DNA of 9,891 nucleotides from Flavobacteriales bacterium (GTDB lineage: Bacteria > Bacteroidota > Bacteroidia > Flavobacteriales > BACL11), in contig DUAL01000315.1 of the NCBI GenBank assembly GCA_012960835.1, positions 1-9,891 on the forward strand. The letters are read 5' to 3'. Position numbers and translations under genes: made by a program. The first letter of the stretch is position 1. Each line of letters begins with the position of its first letter. The notes beneath the pieces are model-generated. The model saw only the letters and a list, made by a program, of their open reading frames with translations, was not told the origin of the DNA and searched no databases. Below, piece by piece: positions 1 through 5,645 of this stretch.

Positions 1-2
1 AT

Positions 3-557
3 GGTGAAGCAGCCTTTTATGGCCCTAAACTTGACTTTATGGTAAAAGATGCTTTAGGTAGAGAGTGGCAATTAGGAACTATTCAAGTAGATTACAACTT
101 ACCTGAGCGTTTTGAACTAGAGTACACTGGTGCGGATAACAAAAAACATAGACCTGTCATGATACACAGAGCGCCATTTGGTTCTATGGAGCGATTTGTA
201 GCTGTATTAATTGAGCATTGTGGGGGTAATTTCCCCCTTTGGCTAGCTCCTGATCAATACATCATACTACCTATCAGTGAGAAATATCATGATTATGCCG
301 AAAAAGTATCCCAATTATTAAAAAATTACGATATTTGCGGCCCGATTGACCATAGGGCTGAAACTACCGGTAGAAAGATTAGAGATGCAGAAGTTTCAAA
401 AATCCCTTACATCATAATTGTAGGAGAAAAAGAAGAAAAAGAAGAAATAATTGCAATCAGAAAACACGGAGGGGAAGATTTAGGGACTATGTCAGTTGAT
501 GATTTTAAAGATTTAATAAAAACAGAAATAGATAATTTAATCACTTTTAATAACTAA
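3..557 (+). CDS. thrS: Threonyl-tRNA synthetase, C-terminal part (5' end outside window)
   Basis: ThrRS charges tRNA-Thr with threonine in the cytoplasm. Only the last 184 residues are visible; the frame is open to the left edge, and the family is usually about 640 residues, so roughly 450 are missing. The visible part starts in the class II catalytic core (EAAFYGPKLDF, then GREWQLGTIQVDYNLPERF) and contains motif 3 as HRAPFGSMERF. There the His matches the third zinc ligand and the last Arg the ATP-binding arginine of the E. coli enzyme (His511 and Arg520 by family knowledge). The anticodon-binding domain follows, with LWLAPDQYIILPIS, GRKIRDAEVSKIPY and a C-terminal RKHGGEDLGTMS block. It is the first visible gene of a thrS-infC-rpmI-rplT operon, and its TAA stop lies 13 nt before the infC start. 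An ATG at 39 is internal, not a start. The identification is very secure. Confidence 0.97.
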   Translation, partial: GEAAFYGPKLDFMVKDALGREWQLGTIQVDYNLPERFELEYTGADNKKHRPVMIHRAPFGSMERFVAVLIEHCGGNFPLWLAPDQYIILPISEKYHDYAEKVSQLLKNYDICGPIDHRAETTGRKIRDAEVSKIPYIIIVGEKEEKEEIIAIRKHGGEDLGTMSVDDFKDLIKTEIDNLITFNN

Positions 558-570
558 AAAACGGTAAAAA

Positions 571-1113
571 ATCGCAAAAAGAAATTTTAGAAGAAGAGGA
601 CCAGCAAAAAAACTACACAAAACTAACAGAGAAATAACAGCCGCATTTGTAAGAATGGTAGGTGAAGGAGTTGAAGCTAACATTGTCCCTTTAGAAGAAG
701 CGCTAAAAACTGCTAATCGTTTGGGTTTAGACTTAGTAGAAATTTCGCCAAAGGCAGAACCACCCGTTTGTAAAGTAATTGATTATAAAAAGTTTATTTA
801 CGACCAAAAAAAGAGGCAAAAAGTTATAAAAGCAAAAACAGTAAAGGTTGTAATAAAAGAGTTAAGATTTGGACCAAATACAGGAGAGCACGATTTTAAT
901 TTTAAATTAAAACATGCTGAGAAGTTTTTACAAGATGGAGCGAAAGTAAAGGCCTTTGTATTTTTTAGAGGAAGGACTATTATTTTTAAAGAAAATGGAG
1001 AAATCCTTTTACTAAGATTGGCTCAGGCCTTAGAAGAATATGGAGTAGTAGAAAGCATGCCGAAACTAGAAGGAAAGAGAATGATAATGTTAATAGCACC
1101 AAAAAAGAAATAA
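571..1113 (+). CDS. infC: Translation initiation factor IF-3, starting at a rare ATC codon
   Basis: IF3 binds the 30S subunit, prevents premature 50S joining and checks the start codon and initiator tRNA. The frame gives 180 residues from ATC at 571, the normal family length. The N-terminus reads (M)AKRNFRRRGPAKK, then HKTNREITAAFVRMVGEGVE, matching the IF3 N-domain; a basic linker (KFIYDQKKRQK) and the C-domain (VVIKELRFGPNTGEHDF ... FFRGRTI) follow. The first ATG, at 655, would delete the first 28 residues, including the conserved INREITA-type strand. Between the in-frame stop at 565 and that ATG there is no ATG, GTG or TTG; ATC 571 is the natural start and ATA 634 is less plausible. Non-canonical AUU/AUC starts on infC are known in other bacteria and allow IF3 to repress its own mRNA. 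The gene sits 13 nt after thrS and 14 nt before rpmI. Function is certain; the start is a strong inference. Confidence 0.93.
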   Translation: MAKRNFRRRGPAKKLHKTNREITAAFVRMVGEGVEANIVPLEEALKTANRLGLDLVEISPKAEPPVCKVIDYKKFIYDQKKRQKVIKAKTVKVVIKELRFGPNTGEHDFNFKLKHAEKFLQDGAKVKAFVFFRGRTIIFKENGEILLLRLAQALEEYGVVESMPKLEGKRMIMLIAPKKK

Positions 1114-1127
1114 AAAAAGAGAAGAAA

Positions 1128-1322
1128 ATGCCAAAAATGAAAACAAAAGCTGGAGCAAAAAAACGGTTTAAAGTAACTGGCTCTGGGAAAATCAAAAGAA
1201 AACATGCTTTCAAATCTCACATCTTAACCAAGAAAGAGACAAAGCAAAAAAGAAACCTTACAAAATCGGGCTTAGTGCACAAATCGGACGTAAAGAGTGT
1301 AAAGCTTCAACTTTGTATATAA
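1128..1322 (+). CDS. rpmI: 50S ribosomal protein L35 (bL35)
   Basis: L35 is a small, very basic protein of the large ribosomal subunit. All 64 residues fit the family: the start MPKMKTKAGAKKRFKVTGSG, the core KIKRKHAFKSHILTKK, and a tail with LVHKSDVKSVKLQL. It begins 14 nt after infC in an A/G-rich stretch (gagaagaaa before ATG) without a classical Shine-Dalgarno site, as is common in Bacteroidota. It lies between infC and rplT, the usual position. The C-terminus ends in LCI, without the final Lys often seen in relatives, which is a trivial variation. The call is secure. Confidence 0.97.
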   Translation: MPKMKTKAGAKKRFKVTGSGKIKRKHAFKSHILTKKETKQKRNLTKSGLVHKSDVKSVKLQLCI

Positions 1323-1326
1323 TTAA

Positions 1327-1344
1327 CCTAGGTTATTAACCAGG
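1327..1344 (+). promoter_or_regulatory. Stem-loop in the rpmI-rplT gap (candidate L20 regulatory structure)
   Basis: Just after the rpmI stop the RNA can fold CCT(A)GGTT-ATT-AACCAGG: seven pairs with one bulged A and a three-base loop. The left arm is also part of a perfect 12-bp palindrome, TAACCTAGGTTA (1324-1335), so two mutually exclusive folds or a dimeric site are possible. The gap is 81 nt, long compared with the 13- and 14-nt gaps elsewhere in the operon, and ends in an A-rich run before the rplT ATG. In other phyla L20 represses this operon by binding a leader that mimics its 23S rRNA site. Assigning that role here is a guess from position; no promoter match or U-run was found next to the hairpin. 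Confidence 0.4.
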
Positions 1345-1403
1345 TATTTAGCCAAATAAGTGCTTTGAAAAAAAGCCGCTAACTACCAAAAAACTAAAAC
1401 AAA

Positions 1404-1748
1404 ATGCCAAAATCAGTAAATTCAGTTGCTGCAAAAGCAAGAAGAAAAAAGATTATCAAAGCTGCCAAAGGATACTTTGGTAGAAGAAAAAATGTCCATA
1501 CAGTTGCAAAAAATGCTGTTGAAAAAGCAATGCAATATGCATATAGGGACAGAAAAAATAAAAAAAGAACATTCCGTGCACTTTGGATTCAAAGAATTAA
1601 TGCAGGAACAAGGCAATACGGAATGTCTTACTCACAATTTATGGGGAAAGTTCATGCAAATGGGATAGAACTTAACAGAAAAGTTTTAGCTGATTTGGCC
1701 ATGAATAATCCAGAAGCTTTTAAAGCAATTGTAGATAAAGTAAAATAA
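1404..1748 (+). CDS. rplT: 50S ribosomal protein L20 (bL20)
   Basis: L20 binds 23S rRNA early and is needed for assembly of the 50S subunit. The 114 residues match the family end to end: basic N-terminal tail MPKSVNSVAAKARRKKIIKA, then AKGYFGRRKNVHTVAKNAV, then the globular part with YRDRKNKKRTFRALWIQRIN and a C-terminal NRKVLADLA motif. It follows rpmI after 81 nt and closes the operon; a strong hairpin terminator begins 23 nt after its stop. In enterobacteria and Firmicutes L20 is also the autogenous repressor of this operon; whether that holds here is not shown by the sequence. Overlapping reading frames inside it are shadows. Confidence 0.97.
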   Translation: MPKSVNSVAAKARRKKIIKAAKGYFGRRKNVHTVAKNAVEKAMQYAYRDRKNKKRTFRALWIQRINAGTRQYGMSYSQFMGKVHANGIELNRKVLADLAMNNPEAFKAIVDKVK

Positions 1749-1771
1749 ATTTTTAGCTTGGGCTGAAAAAG

Positions 1772-1799
1772 AAAAGGCGAACATTTGTTCGCCTTTTTT
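1772..1799. terminator. Bidirectional intrinsic terminator between rplT and the converging TPR gene
   Basis: An 11-bp perfect stem (AAAAGGCGAAC / GTTCGCCTTTT) closes an ATTT loop. On the plus strand the stem runs into six T (1794-1799), ending the thrS-rplT operon. On the minus strand the other arm gives TTTTCTTTTT, serving the lipoprotein gene whose stop is immediately adjacent at 1801-1803. The position between two converging stops fits one shared terminator. A second, weaker stem (TTTTTAGC / GCTGAAAAA, with a bulge) lies at about 1751-1770. Confidence 0.9.
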
Positions 1800-1800
1800 A

Positions 1801-2823
1801 TTACTTTATTTGTTTATTTTTATAATTTAAAGATTTAAGTGCATCTTTTGCATCTTTATATTCAGGATTAATATATAATGCTTTTTTGTAATCCGACTCA
1901 GCACGAGCAATATCGCCAAGGGTTTCATAACAATGTCCTCTTGAATAAAAGGCCTCAAAAAAATTAGGATTAAATGAAATGGCTTGTGAGAAATCATTTG
2001 CTGCTATATCATGCAAGCCCAATTTGATATGTACAAATCCTAAATTGTAATAGCCATCCGTATAAGTAGGATACACTTGCAAAAGTGCAGTATAAGATTC
2101 AATGGCACCATTCCAATCTTCTATATCCTGATAAAATTTTGCTAAATTATATAAGGCCATTTTATTTTTAGGATTCACTTTCAGTGTATTTTTGTAATAC
2201 AAAACAGCTATGGAATCTTTTTTTTCTTGATAAATAAGTCCCAATTGCACATAAGCATCTTCTTGGGCAGGATTAATAGTAACTGCATTATGAAAAAACT
2301 GAATTGCCCTGTCTTCTTCCCCTAATGCTGAATAAATATATCCTTTTAATAGATGTGCTTTTGGAATATTGTAGTCCAGTTCAATTACTTGATTCAGGCA
2401 AGCTATCGCTTCCTTCACTTCATTAAATGCTAAATGCAATTCGCCCTTTAAGAGCAGGGCTGGAATAGTATCTGTATGCAACTCAATGGTTTTTTCCAGA
2501 TGCATTAACGCTTTTTCAGGATATTGTTGTTTTGTCCTGTCTAACTTTGCAATTTCATAATAAAGATAGGCAACCTCATAATGATAGCCTCCATTTTCAG
2601 GAGATAATTTTACACATTCTTTGTAATCCATTAATGCTGACTCCAAATTATTTTCTGACAAAAAATATTCTGCTCGTTTCACAAAAAGTGCAGGATTATT
2701 TGGAGTATTACTAATATCTTCTGACAAAAGAGTAAGTACAGACTTTGGGTTTTCTTGTTTTTTCTCTACATGATTGTTACATGCCAAAAGAACAATAAAA
2801 CTAATAAATAATAGAAATCTCAT
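1801..2823 (-). CDS. TPR-repeat lipoprotein
   Basis: The 340-residue product begins with a short lipoprotein signal, MRFLLFISFIVLLAC, with lipobox LLAC and Cys15 as the predicted lipidated residue; Asn follows at +2 and +3. The rest is about eight tetratricopeptide repeats, at roughly residues 42-76, 78-117, 119-150, 152-185, 187-219, 221-254, 256-288 and 290-322, recognisable by the A/G-Y and P periodicity (for example GYYNLGFVHIKLG and AFYSRGHCYETLG). TPR arrays are protein-protein scaffolds, so it probably sits on a membrane facing the periplasm and binds partners that cannot be named here. It starts 21 nt after the recA stop on the same strand, so it is likely cotranscribed with nth and recA, although nothing in its sequence suggests DNA repair. 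It ends against the shared terminator. Fold and lipoprotein nature are secure; the role is unknown. Confidence 0.88.
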   Translation of the reverse strand: MRFLLFISFIVLLACNNHVEKKQENPKSVLTLLSEDISNTPNNPALFVKRAEYFLSENNLESALMDYKECVKLSPENGGYHYEVAYLYYEIAKLDRTKQQYPEKALMHLEKTIELHTDTIPALLLKGELHLAFNEVKEAIACLNQVIELDYNIPKAHLLKGYIYSALGEEDRAIQFFHNAVTINPAQEDAYVQLGLIYQEKKDSIAVLYYKNTLKVNPKNKMALYNLAKFYQDIEDWNGAIESYTALLQVYPTYTDGYYNLGFVHIKLGLHDIAANDFSQAISFNPNFFEAFYSRGHCYETLGDIARAESDYKKALYINPEYKDAKDALKSLNYKNKQIK

Positions 2824-2844
2824 TGGTTAATGAAAAAAGATTGA

Positions 2845-3840
2845 TTAAGCTAGTTGTTCGCGAATTTTAGTTTCAATTTCTTCTGAAAGTTCAGGATTAT
2901 CCTCTAACATGGTCTTAACTGCATCACGCCCTTGCCCCAATTTAGTGTCATTATAAGCAAACCAGGAACCACTTTTATTGATAATCTCATGATCCACAGC
3001 AATATCTAAAACCTCACCTGAACGAGAAATCCCTTTTCCAAACATAATATCAAACTCTGCCATTCTAAATGGTGGAGCAACTTTATTTTTTACCACTTTC
3101 ACTCTGGTTCGGTTGCCAATAATGCCATCTCCATCTTTTATGGCGCCAATTCTTCTGATATCTAAACGAACTGAAGCGTAAAATTTAAGCGCATTTCCAC
3201 CAGTTGTAGTTTCAGGATTCCCAAACATAATACCAATTTTCATCCTTAGCTGATTGATAAACATACAAGTGCAACCCGTTTTACTAATTGTAGCTGTTAG
3301 TTTCCTTAAAGCTTGCGACATAAGGCGAGCATGTAATCCCATTTTAGAATCTCCCATTTCTCCCTCAATCTCTGATTTTGGCGTAAGAGCTGCCACTGAA
3401 TCAATTACCACCAAGTCAATAGCGCCAGAACTAATCAAATGATCAGCAATTTCCAATGCTTGTTCCCCATTATCGGGCTGAGAAATTAATAAATTATCCG
3501 TATCTACTCCTAGAGAAGCGGCATAATCTGAATCAAAAGCGTGCTCGGCATCAATAAAAGCAGCAATACCTCCTTGCTTTTGCACCTCTGCAATAGCATG
3601 AATGGTTAGTGTAGTTTTTCCAGAGGATTCCGGTCCGTAAATTTCCACTACTCTTCCTCGTGGATAACCGCCAACACCCATTGCGATATCGAGCCCCATA
3701 GACCCTGAAGGAATAGCATCAATTTTTTCAACTACCTTATCTCCTAATTTCATCACTACTCCTTTTCCGTACGATTTTTCTAATTTTCCCAAAGTAATTT
3801 CAAGGGCTTTTAATTTTGCTTCTTTTTCTTTATTTGCCAT
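2845..3840 (-). CDS. recA: Recombinase RecA
   Basis: RecA forms ATP-dependent filaments on single-stranded DNA and drives strand exchange in recombinational repair. From the ATG at 3840 the protein has 331 residues: Walker A GPESSGKT (69-76), Walker B LVVID (143-147), the L1 region around PKSEIEGEMGD (154-164), and the L2/DNA-binding stretch INQLRMKIG...NPETTTGGN (195-216). The N-terminus MANKEKEAKLKAL is typical. An upstream in-frame ATG at 3876 would add MNISLICIKSNI, which has no counterpart in the family. The C-terminus stops at EETKIREQLA-like helix residues and lacks the long acidic tail of the 353-residue E. coli protein. nth lies 74 nt upstream and the TPR gene 21 nt downstream, on the same strand. 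No LexA-type palindrome or full TAnnTTTG element was seen upstream, so expression may come from the nth promoter. Confidence 0.97.
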   Translation of the reverse strand: MANKEKEAKLKALEITLGKLEKSYGKGVVMKLGDKVVEKIDAIPSGSMGLDIAMGVGGYPRGRVVEIYGPESSGKTTLTIHAIAEVQKQGGIAAFIDAEHAFDSDYAASLGVDTDNLLISQPDNGEQALEIADHLISSGAIDLVVIDSVAALTPKSEIEGEMGDSKMGLHARLMSQALRKLTATISKTGCTCMFINQLRMKIGIMFGNPETTTGGNALKFYASVRLDIRRIGAIKDGDGIIGNRTRVKVVKNKVAPPFRMAEFDIMFGKGISRSGEVLDIAVDHEIINKSGSWFAYNDTKLGQGRDAVKTMLEDNPELSEEIETKIREQLA

Positions 3841-3914
3841 GATATTTGATTTTATACAAATTAGAGAAATATTCATACAATAAAAAAATATTAATCTTGC
3901 TATTTTTCAACATC

Positions 3915-4550
3915 CTATTTATTAGCATAAAACTTACAGATATTGCTAATGCCACAATTTATGCAATCTGGCTTTCTTGCTTTACACACATAACGCCCAT
4001 GCAAAATAAGCCAATGATGTGCAATATTTAATTTATTTTTTGGAAATAATTTGAGTAATTGCAGCTCTGCTTGCAAAGGGTTTTTAGCTTTAGTTGTAAG
4101 TCCAATTCTTTCTGATACACGAAAAACATGTGTGTCAACCGGCATAGCTGGAATATTAAAATAAACAGAACCCACCACATTAGCTGTTTTTCGCCCCACT
4201 CCTGGTAATTTTTGTAAATCTTCTAAATTAGCAGGAATTTCTCCTTCAAAATCTTCCATCAACATTTTTGCCATTCCTGATAAATGCTTTGCTTTATTTC
4301 TAGGGTAAGTGCAGGATTTTATCAAATCAAAAATAGCATCAACTGAGGATGCAGCCATCACCTTAGCAGCAGAGATTTCTTTAAATAATTTTTTGGTGAC
4401 AATATTGACTCTTTTATCAGTACATTGAGCTGAAAGAATAACAGCAACTGTAAGCTCAAATGCATTACTATAATCTAATTCTGTTTTTGCCTTTGGCAGG
4501 TTCTTGGAAAAATATTGGATAAATACCTCTGTCCTTTCTTTTTTATTCAT
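3915..4550 (-). CDS. nth: Endonuclease III (DNA glycosylase / AP lyase)
   Basis: Nth removes oxidised pyrimidines and cleaves the resulting abasic site in base excision repair. The 211 residues match the family throughout: FELTVAVILSAQCTD (31-45), the helix-hairpin-helix LPGVGRKTANVV (115-126) with catalytic Lys121, and MPVDTHVFRV (136-145) with catalytic Asp139. The C-terminal iron-sulphur motif is complete: Cys189-X6-Cys196-X2-Cys199-X5-Cys205, ligating a 4Fe-4S cluster. The N-terminus MNKKERTEVF aligns with the known start, so ATG 4550 is well supported. It heads a minus-strand nth-recA-TPR unit. A TAnnTTTG element ends only four bases before the ATG, suggesting a leaderless or nearly leaderless mRNA. 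The gene is separated from the upstream small gene by a terminator. Confidence 0.96.
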   Translation of the reverse strand: MNKKERTEVFIQYFSKNLPKAKTELDYSNAFELTVAVILSAQCTDKRVNIVTKKLFKEISAAKVMAASSVDAIFDLIKSCTYPRNKAKHLSGMAKMLMEDFEGEIPANLEDLQKLPGVGRKTANVVGSVYFNIPAMPVDTHVFRVSERIGLTTKAKNPLQAELQLLKLFPKNKLNIAHHWLILHGRYVCKARKPDCINCGISNICKFYANK

Positions 4551-4554
4551 TGCT

Positions 4555-4585
4555 CAAAGCTATAAAATAAAAAGAGTCGGACAAA
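4555..4585 (-). promoter_or_regulatory. Candidate nth promoter overlapping the upstream terminator
   Basis: On the minus strand TTTG (4585-4582), 19 nt, then TAGCTTTG (4562-4555) match both parts of the Bacteroidota housekeeping promoter (TTTG / TAnnTTTG). The -33 element lies in the loop of the terminator hairpin, and the terminator's U-tract falls in the promoter spacer. The expected transcription start would be at about the ATG at 4550, predicting a leaderless nth message. Both boxes match exactly, but each is short and the region is A+T-rich. Confidence 0.55.
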
Positions 4586-4602
4586 TTTGCCCGACTCTTT
4601 TT
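4569..4602 (-). terminator. Intrinsic terminator downstream of the 69-residue gene
   Basis: A 12-bp perfect stem (AAAAAGAGTCGG / CCGACTCTTTTT) encloses ten bases that are themselves self-complementary (CAAATTTG), so pairing can extend further with one A.C mismatch. Read on the minus strand, the hairpin ends in CTCTTTTTATTTT, a good U-rich tail. It begins 15 nt after the stop of the small gene (4618) and lies before nth, so it should end the sigma factor/small gene transcript and isolate nth-recA. Confidence 0.85.
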
Positions 4603-4617
4603 GCTAACCAAAACCAC

Positions 4618-4827
4618 TTAGTTTAGCACTAATAAAACCTTATCGATTGATTTGGTTTTATGGCATCTAACCGATTTAGCATACGCAATTATATTGCTGA
4701 TTGTTTCCTTTTTAGGACTTTGCTTTTTGTCGGTTATTGAATAAATTTTAGTGTTACTAACCTGAATTAATCCTCCATTTTCGACTAATTGGTCTAACAC
4801 TTTTAAAAGAGTAAAGCTGTTTCTCAT
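4618..4827 (-). CDS. Conserved-looking small protein of unknown function (69 aa)
   Basis: I do not recognise this family. The 69-residue product is basic and soluble-looking, without a signal peptide or membrane segment. The N-terminal half (FTLLKVLDQLVENGGLIQVS, then a TKIYSI strand) could be a small helix plus beta-hairpin; the C-terminal half (KKETISNIIAYAKSVR, then IDKVLLVLN) reads as two amphipathic helices. The order helix, NGG turn, strand, helix recalls small winged-helix or DNA-binding folds, but no signature is clear. Support for a real gene: it fills the space between the sigma gene (73 nt away) and a strong terminator placed right after its stop, its composition is protein-like, and no larger frame competes. 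It is probably cotranscribed with the sigma factor. A 10-bp inverted repeat pairs its leader with codons 2-5. There is one Cys (residue 55). Confidence 0.7.
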   Translation of the reverse strand: MRNSFTLLKVLDQLVENGGLIQVSNTKIYSITDKKQSPKKETISNIIAYAKSVRCHKTKSIDKVLLVLN

Positions 4828-4875
4828 ATAAATAAAGTATTGGTTTCATACCCTAAACTAACGAAAAACAGCTTT
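4813..4875 (-). promoter_or_regulatory. Inverted repeat pairing the leader with the first codons of the 69-residue gene
   Basis: AAAGCTGTTT in the leader (minus strand 4875-4866) is perfectly complementary to AAACAGCTTT (4822-4813), which covers codons 2-5 right after the ATG at 4827. The RNA stem would have 10 pairs and a loop of 43 nt containing the start codon and its upstream region. Such a stem could hinder initiation. A protein-binding operator with two half-sites is the alternative. The match is exact but short, so chance is possible. Confidence 0.4.
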
Positions 4876-4900
4876 TATTATTTTACAGTATTTGCTTTTT

Positions 4901-5488
4901 TTAGCTTATTTGCAAATCTACTTGATGCGAATCAATAAGTTTTCGCAAATTAATAAGTGCATAACGCATCCTTCCAAGAGCCGTATTAATGCTTACTCCT
5001 GTACTTTCTGAAATTTCTTTAAAGCTCAACTCTGCATAATAACGCATTTTCAAAACTTCCTTTTGATCCTCCGGTAAATGCTCAATTAGTTTTCTTAAGT
5101 CTTTATGAATTTGGTTGTTTACTAAATTATCTTCTATATTTTTTTCGCCATCTTGCAGAATATCAAAAATATCAAAGTTATCCGTTGGTGCAATAGTTCG
5201 CATTTTTTTACTTTTACGGAAATAATCAATTACTAAATTGTTAGCAATACGCATTACCCAAGGTAGGAACTTGCCTTCTTCATTATATTTTCCCTTTTGC
5301 AGGGAATTAATTACTTTAATAAAAGTATCCTGGAAAATATCTTCTGCAAGATCTCTATTTCTGATTTTAGATAATATAAAAGCATAAATTTTATTTTTGT
5401 GCTTTTGTATTAGGGCTTCAAAACTTTTGGAATCTCCTTTTAGGTAAAGGGCAACTAATTCACTGTCGGACAGATTAATCAATAACAT
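4901..5488 (-). CDS. ECF-type RNA polymerase sigma factor (sigma-70 family)
   Basis: This 195-residue protein has the two-domain plan of ECF sigma factors, which direct RNA polymerase to special promoters. Region 2 spans about residues 20-95, with DLAEDIFQDTFIKVI and the -10-recognition/melting helix PWVMRIANNLVIDYFRKSKK. A variable linker (NFDIFDILQDGEKNIED) follows. Region 4 spans about residues 130-185, with LPEDQKEVLKMRYY and the helix-turn-helix FKEISESTGVSINTALGRMR. No anti-sigma gene (FecR-like or zinc-binding) is next to it and there is no C-terminal extension, so how its activity is controlled is not visible. It is divergent from uvrA, and their promoter matches overlap. The downstream 69-residue gene probably shares its transcript. 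The regulon is unknown; a DNA-damage role is suggested only by neighbours. Confidence 0.93.
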   Translation of the reverse strand: MLLINLSDSELVALYLKGDSKSFEALIQKHKNKIYAFILSKIRNRDLAEDIFQDTFIKVINSLQKGKYNEEGKFLPWVMRIANNLVIDYFRKSKKMRTIAPTDNFDIFDILQDGEKNIEDNLVNNQIHKDLRKLIEHLPEDQKEVLKMRYYAELSFKEISESTGVSINTALGRMRYALINLRKLIDSHQVDLQIS

Positions 5489-5575
5489 ATCTACTTTATT
5501 TTGGTTAATAAATTTTATAAAGTAGTTATGCTTCTATAATCTTGTTTTTAGTTAAAATTAGTTTGAATTAAAGTT

Positions 5576-5607
5576 CAAATATAGTACAACTTTTTGAAAT
5601 ATACAAA
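5576..5607 (-). promoter_or_regulatory. Candidate promoter of the ECF sigma gene
   Basis: On the minus strand TTTG (5607-5604), 20 nt, then TATATTTG (5583-5576) match the Bacteroidota TTTG / TAnnTTTG promoter exactly. Transcription would start near 5571, leaving a leader of about 80 nt before the ATG at 5488. The element overlaps the oppositely directed uvrA promoter. Confidence 0.65.
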
Positions 5608-5625
5608 TCTTATTGTCTAAATTTG
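5593..5625 (+). promoter_or_regulatory. Candidate uvrA promoter
   Basis: TTTG (5593-5596), 21 nt, then TAAATTTG (5618-5625) match both boxes of the Bacteroidota promoter. Transcription would begin around 5630, giving a leader of about 15 nt to the ATG at 5646. This also excludes the in-frame TTG at 5613 as start, since it lies upstream of the -7 box. The -33 box sits in the spacer of the divergent sigma-gene promoter and vice versa. Confidence 0.65.
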
Positions 5626-5645
5626 CCAATTCCGTAAAAATCAGA

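Noticed and set aside
655..657. ATG at 655 as infC start
   Set aside because: It would remove 28 residues that align with the conserved IF3 N-domain and leave an unexplained 97-nt gap after thrS.
986..1220. Minus-strand hydrophobic frames opposite infC and rpmI
   Set aside because: Their Phe/Leu-rich composition comes from the A-rich codons (Lys, Arg) of the opposite strand's ribosomal genes.
1426..1668. Second plus-strand frame inside rplT
   Set aside because: It is fully contained in rplT, with no start context or family resemblance.
3841..3876. N-terminal extension of RecA from ATG 3876
   Set aside because: The 12 added residues are unlike RecA N-termini; MANKEKEAKL at 3840 fits.
3841..3914. 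LexA/SOS box or own promoter before recA
   Set aside because: No SOS-type palindrome is present. The nearest -7 candidate, TAATTTG on the minus strand (3863-3857), is one base short of TAnnTTTG, and the only nearby TTG has a 14-nt spacer.
4757..4849. 30-codon leader ORF overlapping the start of the 69-residue gene
   Set aside because: It lies in a different frame, is short, and has no recognisable feature; an ATG in A+T-rich leader sequence is expected by chance.
5613..5645. TTG at 5613 as uvrA start
   Set aside because: The extra 11 residues have no family counterpart, and the TTG lies upstream of the predicted -7 box.
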